Positions 38,301 to 53,300 of a DNA stretch of 64,000 nucleotides are shown one piece after another (position 1 is the stretch's first letter; each line of letters begins with the position of its first letter). The notes under the pieces were generated by a model. The model had not been told where the DNA came from. It saw only the letters and a program-made list of their open reading frames with translations, and ran no database searches. The DNA is from Gonatopus flavifemur (Eukaryota; Arthropoda; Insecta; Hymenoptera; Dryinidae), in the NCBI GenBank assembly GCA_018340375.1, contig JAFFJZ010000003.1:16988001-17052000 (forward strand), written 5' to 3'. The translations under genes and the position numbers were made by a program.

Positions 38301-41300
38301 GGCTGTGCACTTGCCGTTCCATGCATAATTCTCTCCACCGCAATCTCTCGGTAATCACTCCAATTTTCCAAATTAACGACTGTATATCTATTAGATCGGT
38401 GAATCAATATCCAACTGTGTAATCTATTCAATTGATTCTGATAAATCAATTTGAAGGATTGTTATGTTGATCGTAATGTTTCGTTAATTAGATTAGAACG
38501 TTGTTTGATTTTGCAAATGATAATTCATATTGTATTCATCATTCGCAACTAAACTGGAGCCAACGTTTTTTCTCTGCGGCAAATTAATAGACTTCAGGTG
38601 TGACAAAAGGAGTGTCAATAATCTTTCAACCAGAACTCAATTATAGGAAATCTATCTGCCGTCGAAGGTTAATTACTTCAGGGAGCATTGTCTGATTGTA
38701 AGTTGGTGGAAGCAGTAATTTGATCTGTCACAATTCTATGGAACGACCTAGACCTCAATTCGATTCATTATTTCTGATCGGTGATAATAATTTGAAGAGA
38801 TATTACGAAGAAAAGAGGATGCCAACGGATGGTATCGGAAGAGGAGAGTTCAATTTTATTATATAGTTTCATATTCCATGGGAAAAAGATTTTGGTTGCA
38901 CGAATGAGTTTGGAAATCATGCTTCCTGCGGGACATGTTTTACCGTTGTCGACGGATTTTTGTTATCAAAGGGAACTTTTGGTGAAAATCAAGTGTGCAA
39001 TTAAGAGTGTATATAATTTCAAAAATTTTACTGCTCGGGTTATCGCACTTTCTGTCGAAAAGAGTGAATTGAGATATGAATTTCTCAAATATGCCTTCTC
39101 GTTTTGTGGTTATGCATAAAAAAATGTGCAATTAACGCTACATTTTTGATACATTTTTCAAGATATTCTATGTGAAGTTAATTACTCATAAATCTTATTT
39201 TCGTCCCTTGAGAGTGTGACACGAAACTTCTCAAGATTTCCTTCATTTTCAAAATAATTCAGAAAGAATGAATTTTATCGACAAATGAGAAGAAAATGAA
39301 TGTAGGAAATTAAAAAAACACCTGAGGGAGTTACCGCAATGGAGAGAAAATTGCACTTTTAAATACTTTCACGTTTAACTTTATCACGATGTGTCAATTT
39401 CCTCATGCATTAAACTAATGATTTCACATCAATGCATGGAATCCTTTCGGGGCTATAACGAAGTTCAACGTGATTACCACTCAAGTCGGAGTAAAAAAAC
39501 CGTTTTTTCAAAAAAAAAAAAATTTTTTAGAGTGCATCTCTCATTTACCCTCATTGGGAAGCAGGAATCTTCGTCTCATGCGAATCACATTCTGGCATCT
39601 CTCACTTTTTTCCTCTTGTTCTACTCGGAATAAATTAATACGGGTATAATTAATGGATGATAGCGGTGGGAAAAAAGTAATGGAATAAGAATGGGAGCCT
39701 GGCATACAAATGATGCTTCGTCATTATAATTTGATATCGAAGAGACTATTTTGAATATAAAATTTCATACGATGAGTGAGGAGTGTGCTTTACCTGGGTT
39801 TATAAGGAGAACATTGGACGGGCCAATGTTCAACTCTCTTGGAACGTAGATATTTTTGATATATTTGTAGAGTGAGGAGGTTGATTCGATTGTATAAATT
39901 GTAAAATACATTATAAAATGATTTTCAATTGTAATTTCAATGGAGTTGAACAGTAGTCGAGTAGTACAAAGCAGCTTAGCTGAACATTTCAATTAAATAT
40001 ATTGAACACCCTATGGAACAACTCTGAAGATTCCTTGAAGTGTAACGGAGCTTCCTTTGGGAACAACGTATGTGGGCTTCTATAGCGATCTGTTATATGC
40101 TGACAATAAAATAAAGACATGCAAGAAAATCAATGAAGCATGATAATCGAAATTCAAGACATCAAAATGCATCAAATTTTTCTAAATTACTTATTTCTTT
40201 ATTGAAAGAGGATGAGAAAGATGTTGATTGAACGATAAAATTTAAACCTCTCAGCTACACATGGAATTTCCGTAGCATTCACCTTTCTTAGACGTTGTAC
40301 GATGCTCAAATGTTGAAAATTTCCAAGAAGAATTCCTCACTCAATACTGAAAGGTGAATTCTATTAATTGAAATAAAAAATTGAATGGTTTTTCAGTATC
40401 TTTATTGGCAAACTTAGCCCCCTCAGGTTTCATTTCAGAACTCATTTGCAAAGGAAAAACAACATAATTCGAAGCATGTTCTAGAAGATTTTGTCTATAA
40501 ATTATTTTTTGTAATTATAATGGTTTCCATCATTCCGTAAAAAGACTGCATGTCTGATTTCATACTCCGGCACTTGATTTTTGTCGAATCTTGTGTTTAT
40601 AACCAGAAAGGATATTAACTGGACGATGACTGGTACTCAAATCCAGTGCGTGTCATTCACAGTGTATAAATATTCCAGAACTTTTTTCGTAAAGACTTGA
40701 TGAGAAAAACTGAATATCAAAAATAATCAAACTCGTTACGATAGTAAATTAGAATTTTAATCAGATCGAAAAAATCTATATTCCGAGAAAGATCATCATA
40801 CACTGTAAAAAATTGGCGGTGTTGGAAAAATTTCACACCAAAAAGTGTTCTTTTCACACCGTAAAATTTTATTCTAATTTCATTCAGTGTTAATTCTCAC
40901 ACTGTTTTGACACCGCATTTTTTACAGTGTACTCAACTCCTGTGTGCCTGATTTCAAATAATCTTCAATTCTTGAATTTGGAGAAAACCTTTTAGAAGTT
41001 TTCCATTTCCAAAACCTTTTTCCTATTCCATTTTTCCTCGTGTATTGTTGCTGATTCAACACAGATTCTATACCCTCGGTTGTGTATCGTCGATTAAATC
41101 TACGTTTCCTGTGTTATAGTCATGTAACAGTATCACGATCCTTATTCGTGGTGAAACCAAAGCCTATTTAACGTGCGAGAGGAAAACCGCATCAAAGTAA
41201 TTATGCAGGTACGCGTTATTGTCTATCTATACTTCCAATACAATATTTACAATCAATTACGAATATTCTTGCTGTGAACCATCAAAATTCTTTCTCTGAA

Positions 41301-44300
41301 TCAAATAAAGAAGTGTTAGAATATTACAATACTTCCATCAATATCCCTACAAATTGAATTACACTTGACAAGGGTAAGAATTGACTAGATTAAAGGAGAA
41401 CTTCGAGAATCGTGTCCACGGTCCTATAAAAAATTCATCTCCAAGTTCCGTGCAAAAAAAAAACACAAGATCTTTGGTGCAGTCTAAATAAATGATGCAG
41501 TAGTTTGCTCTCTGATTTAGGTTGGGATCCTACGTCAAATGCGCCATAAACAGAGCAATTTTTGAAATCTACAGTCTCGGAATTCTGTAATGTACGTCGA
41601 GATAATACGTACGTTTTTACTTCGGAACTGATTGTGCAAACAAAGTATTATACGATGCTGAGATTTTGAGATGCGGTTTACTGCTGCCTGTTTGACTGAA
41701 ATAAAATAAATGTGTTCCCCACGAGGAGCGGTAGTTGGAAGATGAACGATTATACTATCTTATAGTATGTAAAAAATTATATGCCAAAATCGAGAAAATT
41801 ATTTATCATATAAGAAGTTTTTTTCTATCAATGACTTGTAGGATGAGTGATGTAAATTATATTCTAGATGGATTGTCTGTTCGTTTCATCAAAATAAGAA
41901 TATCGGTTCCCATGACTCGAGAGAATATTAGCGCCCCGATTATCCTATCCGGTTCGCTAAACGAAAGTACTGCTATGGGCATGGTGCCCAGACTTCGTAC
42001 GATGCCGTATGATGCCTTCAGGCATCATCGCACGATAAAGAGAGCAAAATTATCATTATTTTTACAACATTCCGATGTACTATTTGCAATTACGGTGGAT
42101 ATTATCTTGAATTGTGTGTTTATACGAAAACATTTCAAGCCTGCTTTACTTTTCTGTTGTTTCTTTCTTTTTTGCGTTATTTTGAATGATTAAGTATAAA
42201 ATTTTTATTCAATTGAATCATATCGAAATAAAAACCCAATTTCGAGGTACTGACGCCAAGTATATGTAAAGCAAAGTTGACCCCAGTCTCCCAGCATTCT
42301 CATATTCTGAATAATTAGAGTTTAATTTGCGTTATCGTGTGGCTCTTAATTTCAATGAATTCACTATGCTTTTGAGAGTTCTAAAAGAGCTTGAAAGAAT
42401 TTGAATCTGAGAAAGGGATCAAAAACCTCCAATGAAATGTGTTTATCTGTCTACGATCGTTGAATTATGAACTGAACACCGTACGCTGTTTTCTCAGTAT
42501 ATAAAGCAGGATACTACTATTTTTATGTATCGAATCTTTGTATGGAACAATAAATATCTTCAGGCGTGTTCTTAGACAATGTAATAAAATATGAATTGAT
42601 TTCAATGTATTGATTTTTTCCTCGAATGATTTGTTCTTACCGTTATTAGAGTATCGAATTGAGAGTGTATAAACTGGATATACAACGCTCATGGGTACCT
42701 CGATATACTATATATTGTTTTGTTTCTATGAGAGAAGTTCTGTTCGAGTGGTTTCAATATTTATCACTACATTAAGCGTACGATCTATGTTTACACGATT
42801 CCGTTCTTGGCGTGGTACTAGTTTATAATGCAAAAGTGCTAATGCTCAAATGTTTTTACTTAACTGTAATGAGATCTCACTGGTACGAACGGTTCGTGAA
42901 TTCTCTGTATATCAACACCTGTATCGTGTTTTTAGGAAGGAATGAAGATTCATTATGAATTCTCATACACCGCTGAATATATTTGCTTTGCAATAGCTTA
43001 ATGAGAGTTTCATTCTCATCGCGATACGAACGAAAAGTGATTTTTGTTCAAATGTTTTTTACATCCTTTCATTCATTTTCATGTTTATTTTTATTGAAGA
43101 TTCATCGAATCTCGAGTCAAGTGTTGTAGTGAATTTTTATATACAATTTTCTATGCATTTAGGGAATTTCAAGGAATTTAGAATTTTCATGTTTGTGAAT
43201 TACAATTACGACTAATCCCTATTTCGCTCGATCTTATGGAAATCTCATCCGAACCCTATTCTACCCCTGCGTCACAACCCTATTTGAATCCTATGAAGGA
43301 AATCAGATAAGTTCCTTGTAAGGGTCTAATAAGAGTTTCCTTATTCACGGTTTCCGGATTCGGACCCGATCAGGACCTTATTAAAAATAGGGAACGCCTG
43401 ATCAAATTTCTACTAGGGATGACGAGAAAAATTATCCACGAATGCCCTTTTGGTGTAATTTTTTCTCACAGGAAACTACACGTGAAGGGATAATTTACTA
43501 AACATGTCCATTTCTTAATCAGAAACATGTAATTTTTTGTTACATTTTCGTTTTTAATCAAGTGAAAGTGAGAACCCATCACTCTTCTTTGACAATGTTG
43601 TTTCCCAAGGAACGATCTTCTAATTTCACGATGTCGTGCTTTTGCATTTACGAGAATTCGTTTTTCATAGCCGGTATTCCTTGATGGAATTCTATTGTCT
43701 TTCCAATAACCCAGAGAGAACACGTCAATTTCGTTGCTGAGGTAAATATTTTTCATATCTTGAGAGAATCAGAACGCTATTCAGTTCATTTTAGTTGCAT
43801 TGAGATTTTTAATGATCGATTTATCTTCATTTTATCCTCGATTGCGTAAAGAAAACAAACTGTATGTTTGAAGTCAATTTGCGATCATATCACTAAAATT
43901 AGAGTCAGGGTAATTTATATTCGATTCACGGACCGTGAAATTATTTTTAGTGTAATTTATTATCAGGTTCGGTAATATATTGTCGAGGGTTAATCAATGT
44001 TTGGTAAATTGAAAGTGGAAGTAGAAAAAAACTGAATAACATTTTTAGGAGTATAAATTATACTAATTATAGCTTTTGGAATGATAAACTTGTTTCATAC
44101 GTTGTGCAGTGTTCCGAAGATATTTCACATCACGCTGACGATTCTTTAATTTGAATATTTTCATTCTCACATCAAGAACAAAACAAGAACGGAATATCTT
44201 TTCGAAATGAATTTCTCGAGAATAAAAATTACAGGAAAGATTTTATTTTATTATTCGAATACCGTTCCTTCGTTCTTTGTTCTCTGTTTCCACTCTGTCG

Positions 44301-47300
44301 TTCTCGTAAAAAAAAACCCAGAAAACGTATCATCATTCTTAAAAAGAACATTTGAAATACATTTGTCTGCATTTCGATTACCCAGCGCATTTCCGCGAAA
44401 GTTTTTCCTTTGTTTAAATTGATCAAAAACATCCTTCAAATTTACGAAATGAATTTCACAAGTTTTGTCGATGTGACAATGTACATCACATTATATTCAG
44501 TTATATCTCTTTCTGACCTGGCTCAATTCTGATGATGATAAAAAATTTTGTTTCAATAGAAAATAGTTTCTATAGCTCCTAGTATGAACTCCGAATTTTT
44601 ACAGAATTTTCAGTAACGTAAATTAAAAATTACTGATATGTTCATTCCAATGGACACAGGGTGTTTATGACTAGAACATAGGAGGAAAACTTAAAAAATA
44701 TCTGTATATCACTATTCGTAATAAATCTTTAATTAAATGTCAATGATTCAATATATCAAACGAAAATTACAAAGAATGTCAATTGGAATGGACGTCAGGT
44801 CAAAACGGGATATACAAGAAAGGATCTATGTCACGTTTCAATCTGTTTAAAATGAATAATGATCAACATGTTAGATGAATTTGTTGTAGACTACTTTGTC
44901 TAGAGTTTTATTTCATAGTTGAAGCAGGATATTAGGACCAAGGAAGACGGTGAATAGAATTGGAAATATGATTATAACGTGAACCAATTCATCATGGCAA
45001 AAGATTGAGAGGAGGGAGTAAAGGGGATTAGAAGCAAGAACGGAAGATGAAAGACGCGCATAACGTAGTAACAGAATTTCTGGATTCATATAGACCAAAA
45101 GCTGTCGGTGATAAAGAGGATTGCGCTGCTGAATATGTCAAACCCTTGTTTTGAATACAGACAAGGGGAAGATGAATTCGACGAAGACTGTGGACATAAG
45201 AGATCATTCCATTAACAAACAAGGAAATTGGTGGATATGAAGCATTCGATTCAGAATCCTATGAAGACAGGAAGTGGAATGTAATGTTGGGAAAATCGAA
45301 AACTCTGCAATCATCGTATTATACGAACATTGAATGCAAAATGAATTTGCGAAGCTTTATCGGATTTGATTTGAGAACGTTGGTTCCCTTTGTCTCTCTA
45401 ATGACAATCGAATTTCGCTCAAAGGAAGGAGAATTAAAACTGTTGGGTGTAAATAGCCCCTATCGTTGAGCATTATTCGATGATCGATGAAAACGTTGGC
45501 CGGAAATACGTAACCGAGTACCCCTTTTAATGTTTCAGGTGGTACGACTTTACCGAGCGAATAACTTCTTCTCGATTTCCACCCCCGTCGGATAATTCAT
45601 AGCCGGACACCGGTTTGCCGGTGCGGATCTTTGAATACGTAATACATATACACGCACCCGCTATAAATTGATAGATACATATAAAGATGTGTGCGCAAGT
45701 GTAGGTGGCTGAGTGGTGTTATCGAGTTTTCAAGCTCGAGTTTTCTTTTTGCACCGCCACTCCCTCTTATTGCAATTCCCGGATCCCCCAACCCATTGCT
45801 CATTTAGAAAAACTCTCGGCGCTATAATGACCCTTTTCTTGCCGTGCTCGTCGCCAACGTATATCGACCTAACTAGATTCTATACGTCAACGATGTATAT
45901 ATTCTTCGAATAAAAAGGAGAGGATATAAAAAGTTGAAAAAAAAAAAAAGAAGACCGTGGATGAGGTGTACTGTACAATCTCAAACGAATTAGGATCTAT
46001 TACGTTATGAATTGGTCGTTGACGAATGAGTGGAGGTCTAAAATACGGTTAACACACTCGATGAAAAATGTAGTATTCTCAGATTCAACGATCGAACGCA
46101 CTTGAGTTCGAATTGTTCGAAATTGTTTCAACGTGGAGAATTATTCAACGATTGTACAGCATGTATGTTTATTGGAGCTTTGTCCGCATTATGATGATCG
46201 GGTACTGAGAGAAATACTTTTGAGTTGAGCTAATGAAGTTCACTGTTTCTAATTCAAAGTTCGGTTATAAGCGAATGCTAAAGTCGATGTAAACAATATT
46301 TGTCGGCTTTTGAATATAATTGTTGGATGTATTCTATGCACGTGAGGATTCATACGGATGTTAATTATAACATCATAACTTGAAGGGTACTGGATTTATT
46401 TAAAGTACATTATGAAATTCATACTGTTATGTTTTGAATTTTTTAATCATTTTTCTGATGAAAAGTCATACCTTATTGAAAATTGAACGTATTTTGTCCG
46501 GTTCAAGCTTGGGCCTATGTTCTCTGAACTGTTGTTCAAATTTGAAACCAATGATGTATTTTACACTACCACTCAAAAGTATTTTACCACCTCTCGAAGA
46601 AACTCAAAATCTTTGAAGTTTCATATCTCGCCCGGAAATGGTTGTAGAACCAGAACTGAAAAATCGTTTTGGAGGATAAAATGTGCTCTTTGCAGGAATC
46701 TTGGCCTTAGTCACCTAGCAAAGGTTCCTTGTTAGCTGTGTTTAGTCGAATTCACGACATTTTTTGTTTCTTTTTCGACGATTCAAACTTTTGCATGTTT
46801 TTTGGTGATTCTTTCCTGGAAAAATGAGATCATATATTCTCTACAATCATTCCTTCCACAGTCATGTCATATTTTGTGGAAAAAGATTGACTGATTATTT
46901 TGAGACTGCAAGATACTCCATCAAAGATGAAAAAAGTGGAGAAAATTAAATGTGCCTCAACAACTCCCAAAACTTGTGGGCATGTAGAAAATATTGGAAC
47001 GCAACTTTTTTCCCTTTGACAGTTTTCGATTGGACCGGTGCTTCCGGAGCCACAACACCCTGTCTGGAAACTCACTTCTCCCACAAAAAAAATGACATAA
47101 TTCCGGAAAGAAGGATCGTACAGGAGGGAACAAAACAGCATTTTAAAGCTTAATCTATGCTCTCGATTTTCACAGAAAGAAATTACCCGAAGACGTGCAA
47201 AAGTTTTAATCATTGAAAAAAAAACGAAAAATATCGTGATTTCAACTAAACAGGTGACTCAGGCTAAGATCCTTGCAAAGAGCACATCCCGGCTGAAATA

Positions 47301-50300
47301 TTAAACTTCAAAGGTTTCGAGTTCCTTCGAGACGTGGTAGTAAAATACTTCTGACAGGTAGTGTATGCTTGTCCAATGATTCAATTTCACTGACTCTTTA
47401 TAAAAAAGTTTCCAGGCTTTGGTTGAGCTGGTTTTCTTCCAAATCTTGGCATGATCCATGTCCTATCATCCCAAAATTCGATCAATTATTAATAGAAATT
47501 AAAACTTGAGGTGTTATCAAACCTTGAATTCCTTGGTTATGAGATCCTATTGAGTTCGATAGAAACCGATATGTTCCCGATTCAAATTTAATGAGTGTCA
47601 GTGGAATGAATAAGATATCTTCAAGTTTCTATTCAGGATGAATAATGAAGGAATGGGAGGGCTTATAGTAGTAGGAATTCTATTGGTTCCAATGAGAATA
47701 TTCTGAATTGAAAAATTTCGGTAAGTTTCAATGGGAAACATCAAATCAAATCCTACATCTGAATTTTGAATCAAAGGTCAATCAATTGAGGTTGAAAATT
47801 GTTAATGTTGAGTGTCAAATCAGTCGTATGCGAAGGTTTCCATTGGAATTGCTGTTATCCTGCGAAAAATGCCAAACAAATTCTGATGAAAACCAAAACA
47901 GGGTTGTGACATTTGATTTTCTATCATTCCCAGAAGTTAAGTAGTATATCAGATAGATATTTTGTTGGATAAGATTCTTCTCTCAAATTAGTATTTTTCA
48001 ATATTTAATAAAACTGAATTACAAAAAATACTATTTTACATTTACTTGACATCACTCATCATAAATTTTCTATCCAAGTATGAGACCAACTTGTCTTTGC
48101 CTTTATTACAATAAATCAACACTGAGATCTACACAATTGAGTTACGAAAAATCAAAAGTTAATAAACATGAAAGGTATTTTATCCATCCACTACCCTATT
48201 AGTAGATGGGGATTCTTCGAATCTTCTAACTTACAACTTCGTTTCTTATCTAAAGGTTTTGAAAACCACAATCTCCAAATTCACCGTCTTAAACTGTCGT
48301 TTTTATAATCCCTCCTCTCATCCAAAGACCTACACCAAGACGCTGCAGTAAACCTTCCCCTATCTCTCCTCCGAGAACTTTCTTCCATAGAAATATTCAA
48401 CTCTTCACACTTCTTTTATTCTCTTTATCTTTGGAAGTTATGTATTTCTTTTGATTCTTTCCGCTTGGAATTTTCTGCGACTTAAAATTTAAATTTGATA
48501 ATTCACAAAAATCAACGCAAGAAAGTTTTTGAGGGTTCAAACGATGACGTGAAAGCTGGTATACTCGGATAAAATGATATCCAATCCTTGAATGAGGATG
48601 AGAGAGTTTACTTGTCACCCAAGGTTCGTTCGTTCCTTTAACGCACCTCGCACCGTGGCATTGACGGTAATTGCTTATAAAGATTTTCTTCCTCGTGTCC
48701 CAAATAATTAAGTCAAAACCTCTGCTCTTACGAAACATGACCAAAGGGGTTATACTCTGCCGAAATTGCATTTGCTTGAGAAATTACTAATTGCGGTGGT
48801 AGTTCTCTTGTACCTCACGCTATAGTAGGTATCGTTTAGAAACCTGCAGATCTTTTGAAGGATTCCTGTCTCTGTAACTATCCTACTATCAATTTCAGTG
48901 TATTAGGAGTTTTATTCGTCCTGATCAATCGTGTTCGTATTACCCGTGTATGCGTTTCTCGTCGTTTTGATTAAAACTCTCTGGATTCAGGCCTGAATTT
49001 TCAGAGAGGGAAATTTTGAGCTGGACATCAGTTACTTTTCTGAGAATCAAATTTCCTTGCATTTATATATGAACCAGTTTCATGGTTGACCGATTAGGGT
49101 ACCAGCTGCGAGACTTCAGACTTTTGCTTGAGGCCTCGAGGGTTCAAATCTGTGACGATGAGTTCGCCTTTCTTCGGAACGATAAGTTACAAAAGTTGCG
49201 GTTTATGTACAATATCAAGTAGAATTTCACCCAAGAGATAGTATAGGATTCAAAAAAGTACCCTCGAAACTTTCTCGTGATTCTCAAACAATCCATGTAT
49301 AGATGAATTAAATATTCAGCTTTATATAAAGAATAGAAGGATCATTTCTGATTAAAAATAATAGAAGGAATCCTTGAATCGTTATCTTGAAGATTGCCAC
49401 TGAAACAGAATATCTCGTACCCTGTTACATTGTGATTTTCTTCTCTCTTGACCTTCTTCGTTCAAAATTGAATTTTTAATTTACATATATAGTGAGTGGC
49501 GTTCATTTCAATCTTATGAGTGTCGGCAGATTTTCCTCCCGTGTTAGTCTACTATGAAATGCAAAGAGTATGTTTATTTTACAATATCTTACGAAAACCC
49601 TTTCGTATTACGCTCCATATTTACATTCAATGGAATCATCAAATGTAATCTCTGAACGAAAAGTTGAAATACGAAATTTATATCCGCTAGTCAAATAACT
49701 TTGTTTCGACTCAAATTTTCGGAATGTATATATGTATATATGAGATTGCAGGGAAGAGATTAACTGCCCCAAGAACGGGAATTACATGCACCAGATCATA
49801 GAAGATAATCCAAGCAATTTGAAATTATCTTATTCCAACAAATTACAAGTTCAATTCATTATTATATGTGGGAGAAATGAAGAGAAATGAAGTCCAGATT
49901 CATCTAATACACCCTTAGCAATGAATTTCATATTCTGACGGAATCCACTGTGGGGTGAATCTCGTTACGAGAAGCTTAGATAGCGATCTGAGAATTCCGG
50001 TGAGTGTGTGTGCAAATGTTTCCGAATGTATGTTGAAAAAATCCATTGGCAAGAGGTCATCATTACGTATACGGTGAATGACCCAACTGAGCGGCAAAAT
50101 CTACGTGTTATGAGAGATCGTCAAATTTTGGTTGAGCGACTATCCAAAACATGAATTCTGTAACGCCTTACCTGAAGTTTTACTTCTCCAGAGAATCAAA
50201 GAAATAAATAAAGCAGAATGCATGCGTGGGAAGAATCATTCAATTATACTGTGATGCATTCTCGTGGTGTCTTCCTCGTGAAGTTTCAGAGAGTCATTAA

Positions 50301-53300
50301 ACTAGCTACCCCTGGGCCAGGCACCTGCACTGTTACGAATCGTCAGAGGGAAGCAGAGGGTTCCGGATTTCCGGCTTCGTGTAGCGGGTTAACCTTGGTA
50401 TATCTACATCGATAATATTATTACAGCGTGCTTGGAATTAGGTAATCACAATTGGGAATGTGAGCATATATACATTGACGCCTGAATCTACGGTGCGCAC
50501 GCTATCTTTCGCGTATGCATGCGCGTATACCATAGTACATATGTACTGAAACGCCAACGGAGGTCTCGGCTCATATCTCCGGAGGCTTGTCTTTCGCAAA
50601 TTAGCTAGGCGATTGAACAGAGAAAATTATTCATACTGTACACGCCGAACCCCAAGATTCTCCTCCTCCTCCTGCTCCACGTACCATACAAATAAGTATA
50701 TAACATATCCATGCACGCTCGTCGACGATTCCTCGTGCACGTCTAAGATCTAACGATATCTTTCCTTTCCCTTCAACAGGAAGTGAATAGAAGAAGAAGG
50801 AGAAGAAGAAAAAGAAGAAAGGGTCGTCGATCGCAAATTACTGCCAGAAGGGGAGAAAAAGAGACCCGTGGAAGGGGTTAATTATATCCCTAACCAAAGA
50901 GATTCACCCGTTATATCCTCGTTCATTAGCATCCCACTACGAAGACCACCACCTCTTCTTCCCCACACCCATCCATTTGTTCGGCTTTTCCCCTTTTTTT
51001 TGGGGTCTTCCTGCAAAGTAGGGAAATTCGTAACCGTATTCCTCGAAATATAATTACACACCTATACGTATAAATGAAAAATATACACTCCAACGGAAAG
51101 TGTGAATTACAAGCGAGCGGAAGTTGTAGGAAAGTTTCATTTCTCGCGTCCTAAATATTCCTCTTTTGGAGAGAAACATTCCGTTCTTCACACGACCTTT
51201 CGAGAGAATAATTTCTTACACTCTTCGATACAATCTTTGAATATATTTTCCATTTGACGAATCCCATTGTTCGGTTTCGCAATTGAATCCCATTCGGGTC
51301 TTTGATATTCAAAGGGAGATTCGATTAGAACTCTCATTCACGCGTTTCGTTAATTCGGTTGAGCTTGATGATCACGATAATGATGACCAAAGAATCGAGC
51401 GATGGGAATCCACAATGGATCGAACGGTTTCGTAGAATCACGTTTCTCTCCAAGAACTTTTATCCTGCTGCGCTGTTGTTGTAGAAAATTATATACACCT
51501 TCGTCGTCATTGTTAGTTGCAAGTAGCAACGTAGTAGTTCTCACGTAACGACTTTCATCAACGTATTTCTTTGATTATTCAAATGAAAAGATACGTATAA
51601 TTAAATTAGTAAAGTGGTAGTCGAGCGCCCAAGGTTTGTGCGATGAAAAACGAAGAGAATCATCATTATTCATATTCGAAATATTACTGGAATCCTCGAG
51701 ATTATCATCGTCCCGTTATATTATAGGACAATTATGAGTGAATTAAGAATTGTTGGTCAAGGTCTGAGCTTTAATACAAGGAGAAAAATAATAAAAAGTG
51801 ATGTGGAAAGGAGGGGGGGGGAGGGGGGGGGGTGGAATCGTTGGTTTTTTTGTGTGCAGATAAAAACGTTTTATGATGCTTTCTCGTGTTGATTAGAGAT
51901 ATGAATCGCTTTTGATTGTTCTTGTCAATGATGAGTCAAGGTTGAAGACTGTACTTTATAAAATTTTAACGGTGCTGGAGTTGGCAACACTCGGACCGGC
52001 TTCTTTTTTTTTTGTGTGAATTTTGTCACTCCCTTTGTGTTCGACGATCTCGACGAAGAAGAATAAATATCATCCACGATTTCGAAGCTGCGCAAAATTC
52101 TGAGTTCTGTCGGTGGGTATTAAGAGTCACGTGTAGAAGAAATGAAATTGATGCGAAAGAAAAAACAAACTTCAGCAACTTCGTTGATCCCACTTGAGTT
52201 TGTTAATCACTTTTTCAAGATATCGATTAGAAAATTACATACCACGGCTGGAACTGGCAAAATATCATACTTGAACTTGAAATAGATTCACACAGCATTC
52301 TATCCTTTACCTGTTTCGATGAATAATTCACGTGACATTTTTTCTATGTCATTGTTGCAATTGTACTCTCGCGTACAATACCCAGTTTTTTTCCACTTTC
52401 GACATTTATTCTTTTATTCATTTGATTTAGTCGGGAGAGGATGTTTCGTTATGCTGGAAGAGGGAGAGAGAGATACCTCCGAACTCCGAGAACTGGAAAG
52501 AGATCCGGGGAACCGTGAGAGGGCGCAGTACGATGCGATGCGCGCCGAAAACTAAAACAATACAGCTGGCCGGCAGATAAATGGGTCAATAGGTCGGACG
52601 CATAAGGACTTCTGTGCAAGTATATATGCATTTACATCGACGGTACATGTGCACACAAGTAAACCTGACCTAGTTCGGTATAAGTCGAGTACGCTATGCG
52701 AACGTATACGTGTGCACACACGTGTATCCTGGACACGATCAATAGTGCATTCTTGACTTAGAAAACCTACAATGTCAGCGTCGTCGCTGGACCCGAAATT
52801 ACATACAATGCAACAATAGATCGTACAGACTCTGTGGAATACTAACCAACGTCGAGTACTTTTTTGGCACCGTCAAAAATGGCACGACCAACGATAAATT
52901 CACTCACGAGTATTCGCACCTTGACACTGTTGTCCTTTTTTCTTTTATTCTCGAGAATCCTTCCTCTCCCTGGCAATTCAAACTGCCAGATACATATTAT
53001 TTTCCTACGTTCCAACAGTCAGGCCACTAGCTAACGAAAATACTTCGTAAGTTGCCAGGTATTTACGTTAGTTAGTGCAACTATCGAGTCAGCTGTGGCA
53101 GTTAACCAGATACTTGTCCTGACTACCAAGCAGTTGCAGCAACTATCCAAGTAGATGGTCGAAAATCGAGTAGTTGCTACAACTATTCCTTTTTCTCCGT
53201 GTGCTTAGTTTCAGCTGAAGGAGGACTAGTTGTGGCTGCATCTTAAGATAAACCGATACATTAAGGCTGGAAGTAAGCTTGACTTTTTACCGTGTAGTCG

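Noticed and set aside
38829..39116. 96-codon plus-strand open frame in the giant intron
   Set aside because: No recognisable motif, no splice partners, and length within what AT-rich DNA yields by chance.
45046..45470. Two neighbouring plus-strand open frames (about 45046-45150 and 45200-45470)
   Set aside because: The first looks protein-like, but they are separated by stops and have no recognisable motif or convincing splice sites. Too weak to call a gene or relic.
49080..49160. tRNA-like stretch with a GGTTCAAATC B-box
   Set aside because: The B-box is present, but the T stem, anticodon stem and acceptor stem do not pair, so it is not a functional tRNA; it may be a decayed tRNA-derived sequence or chance.
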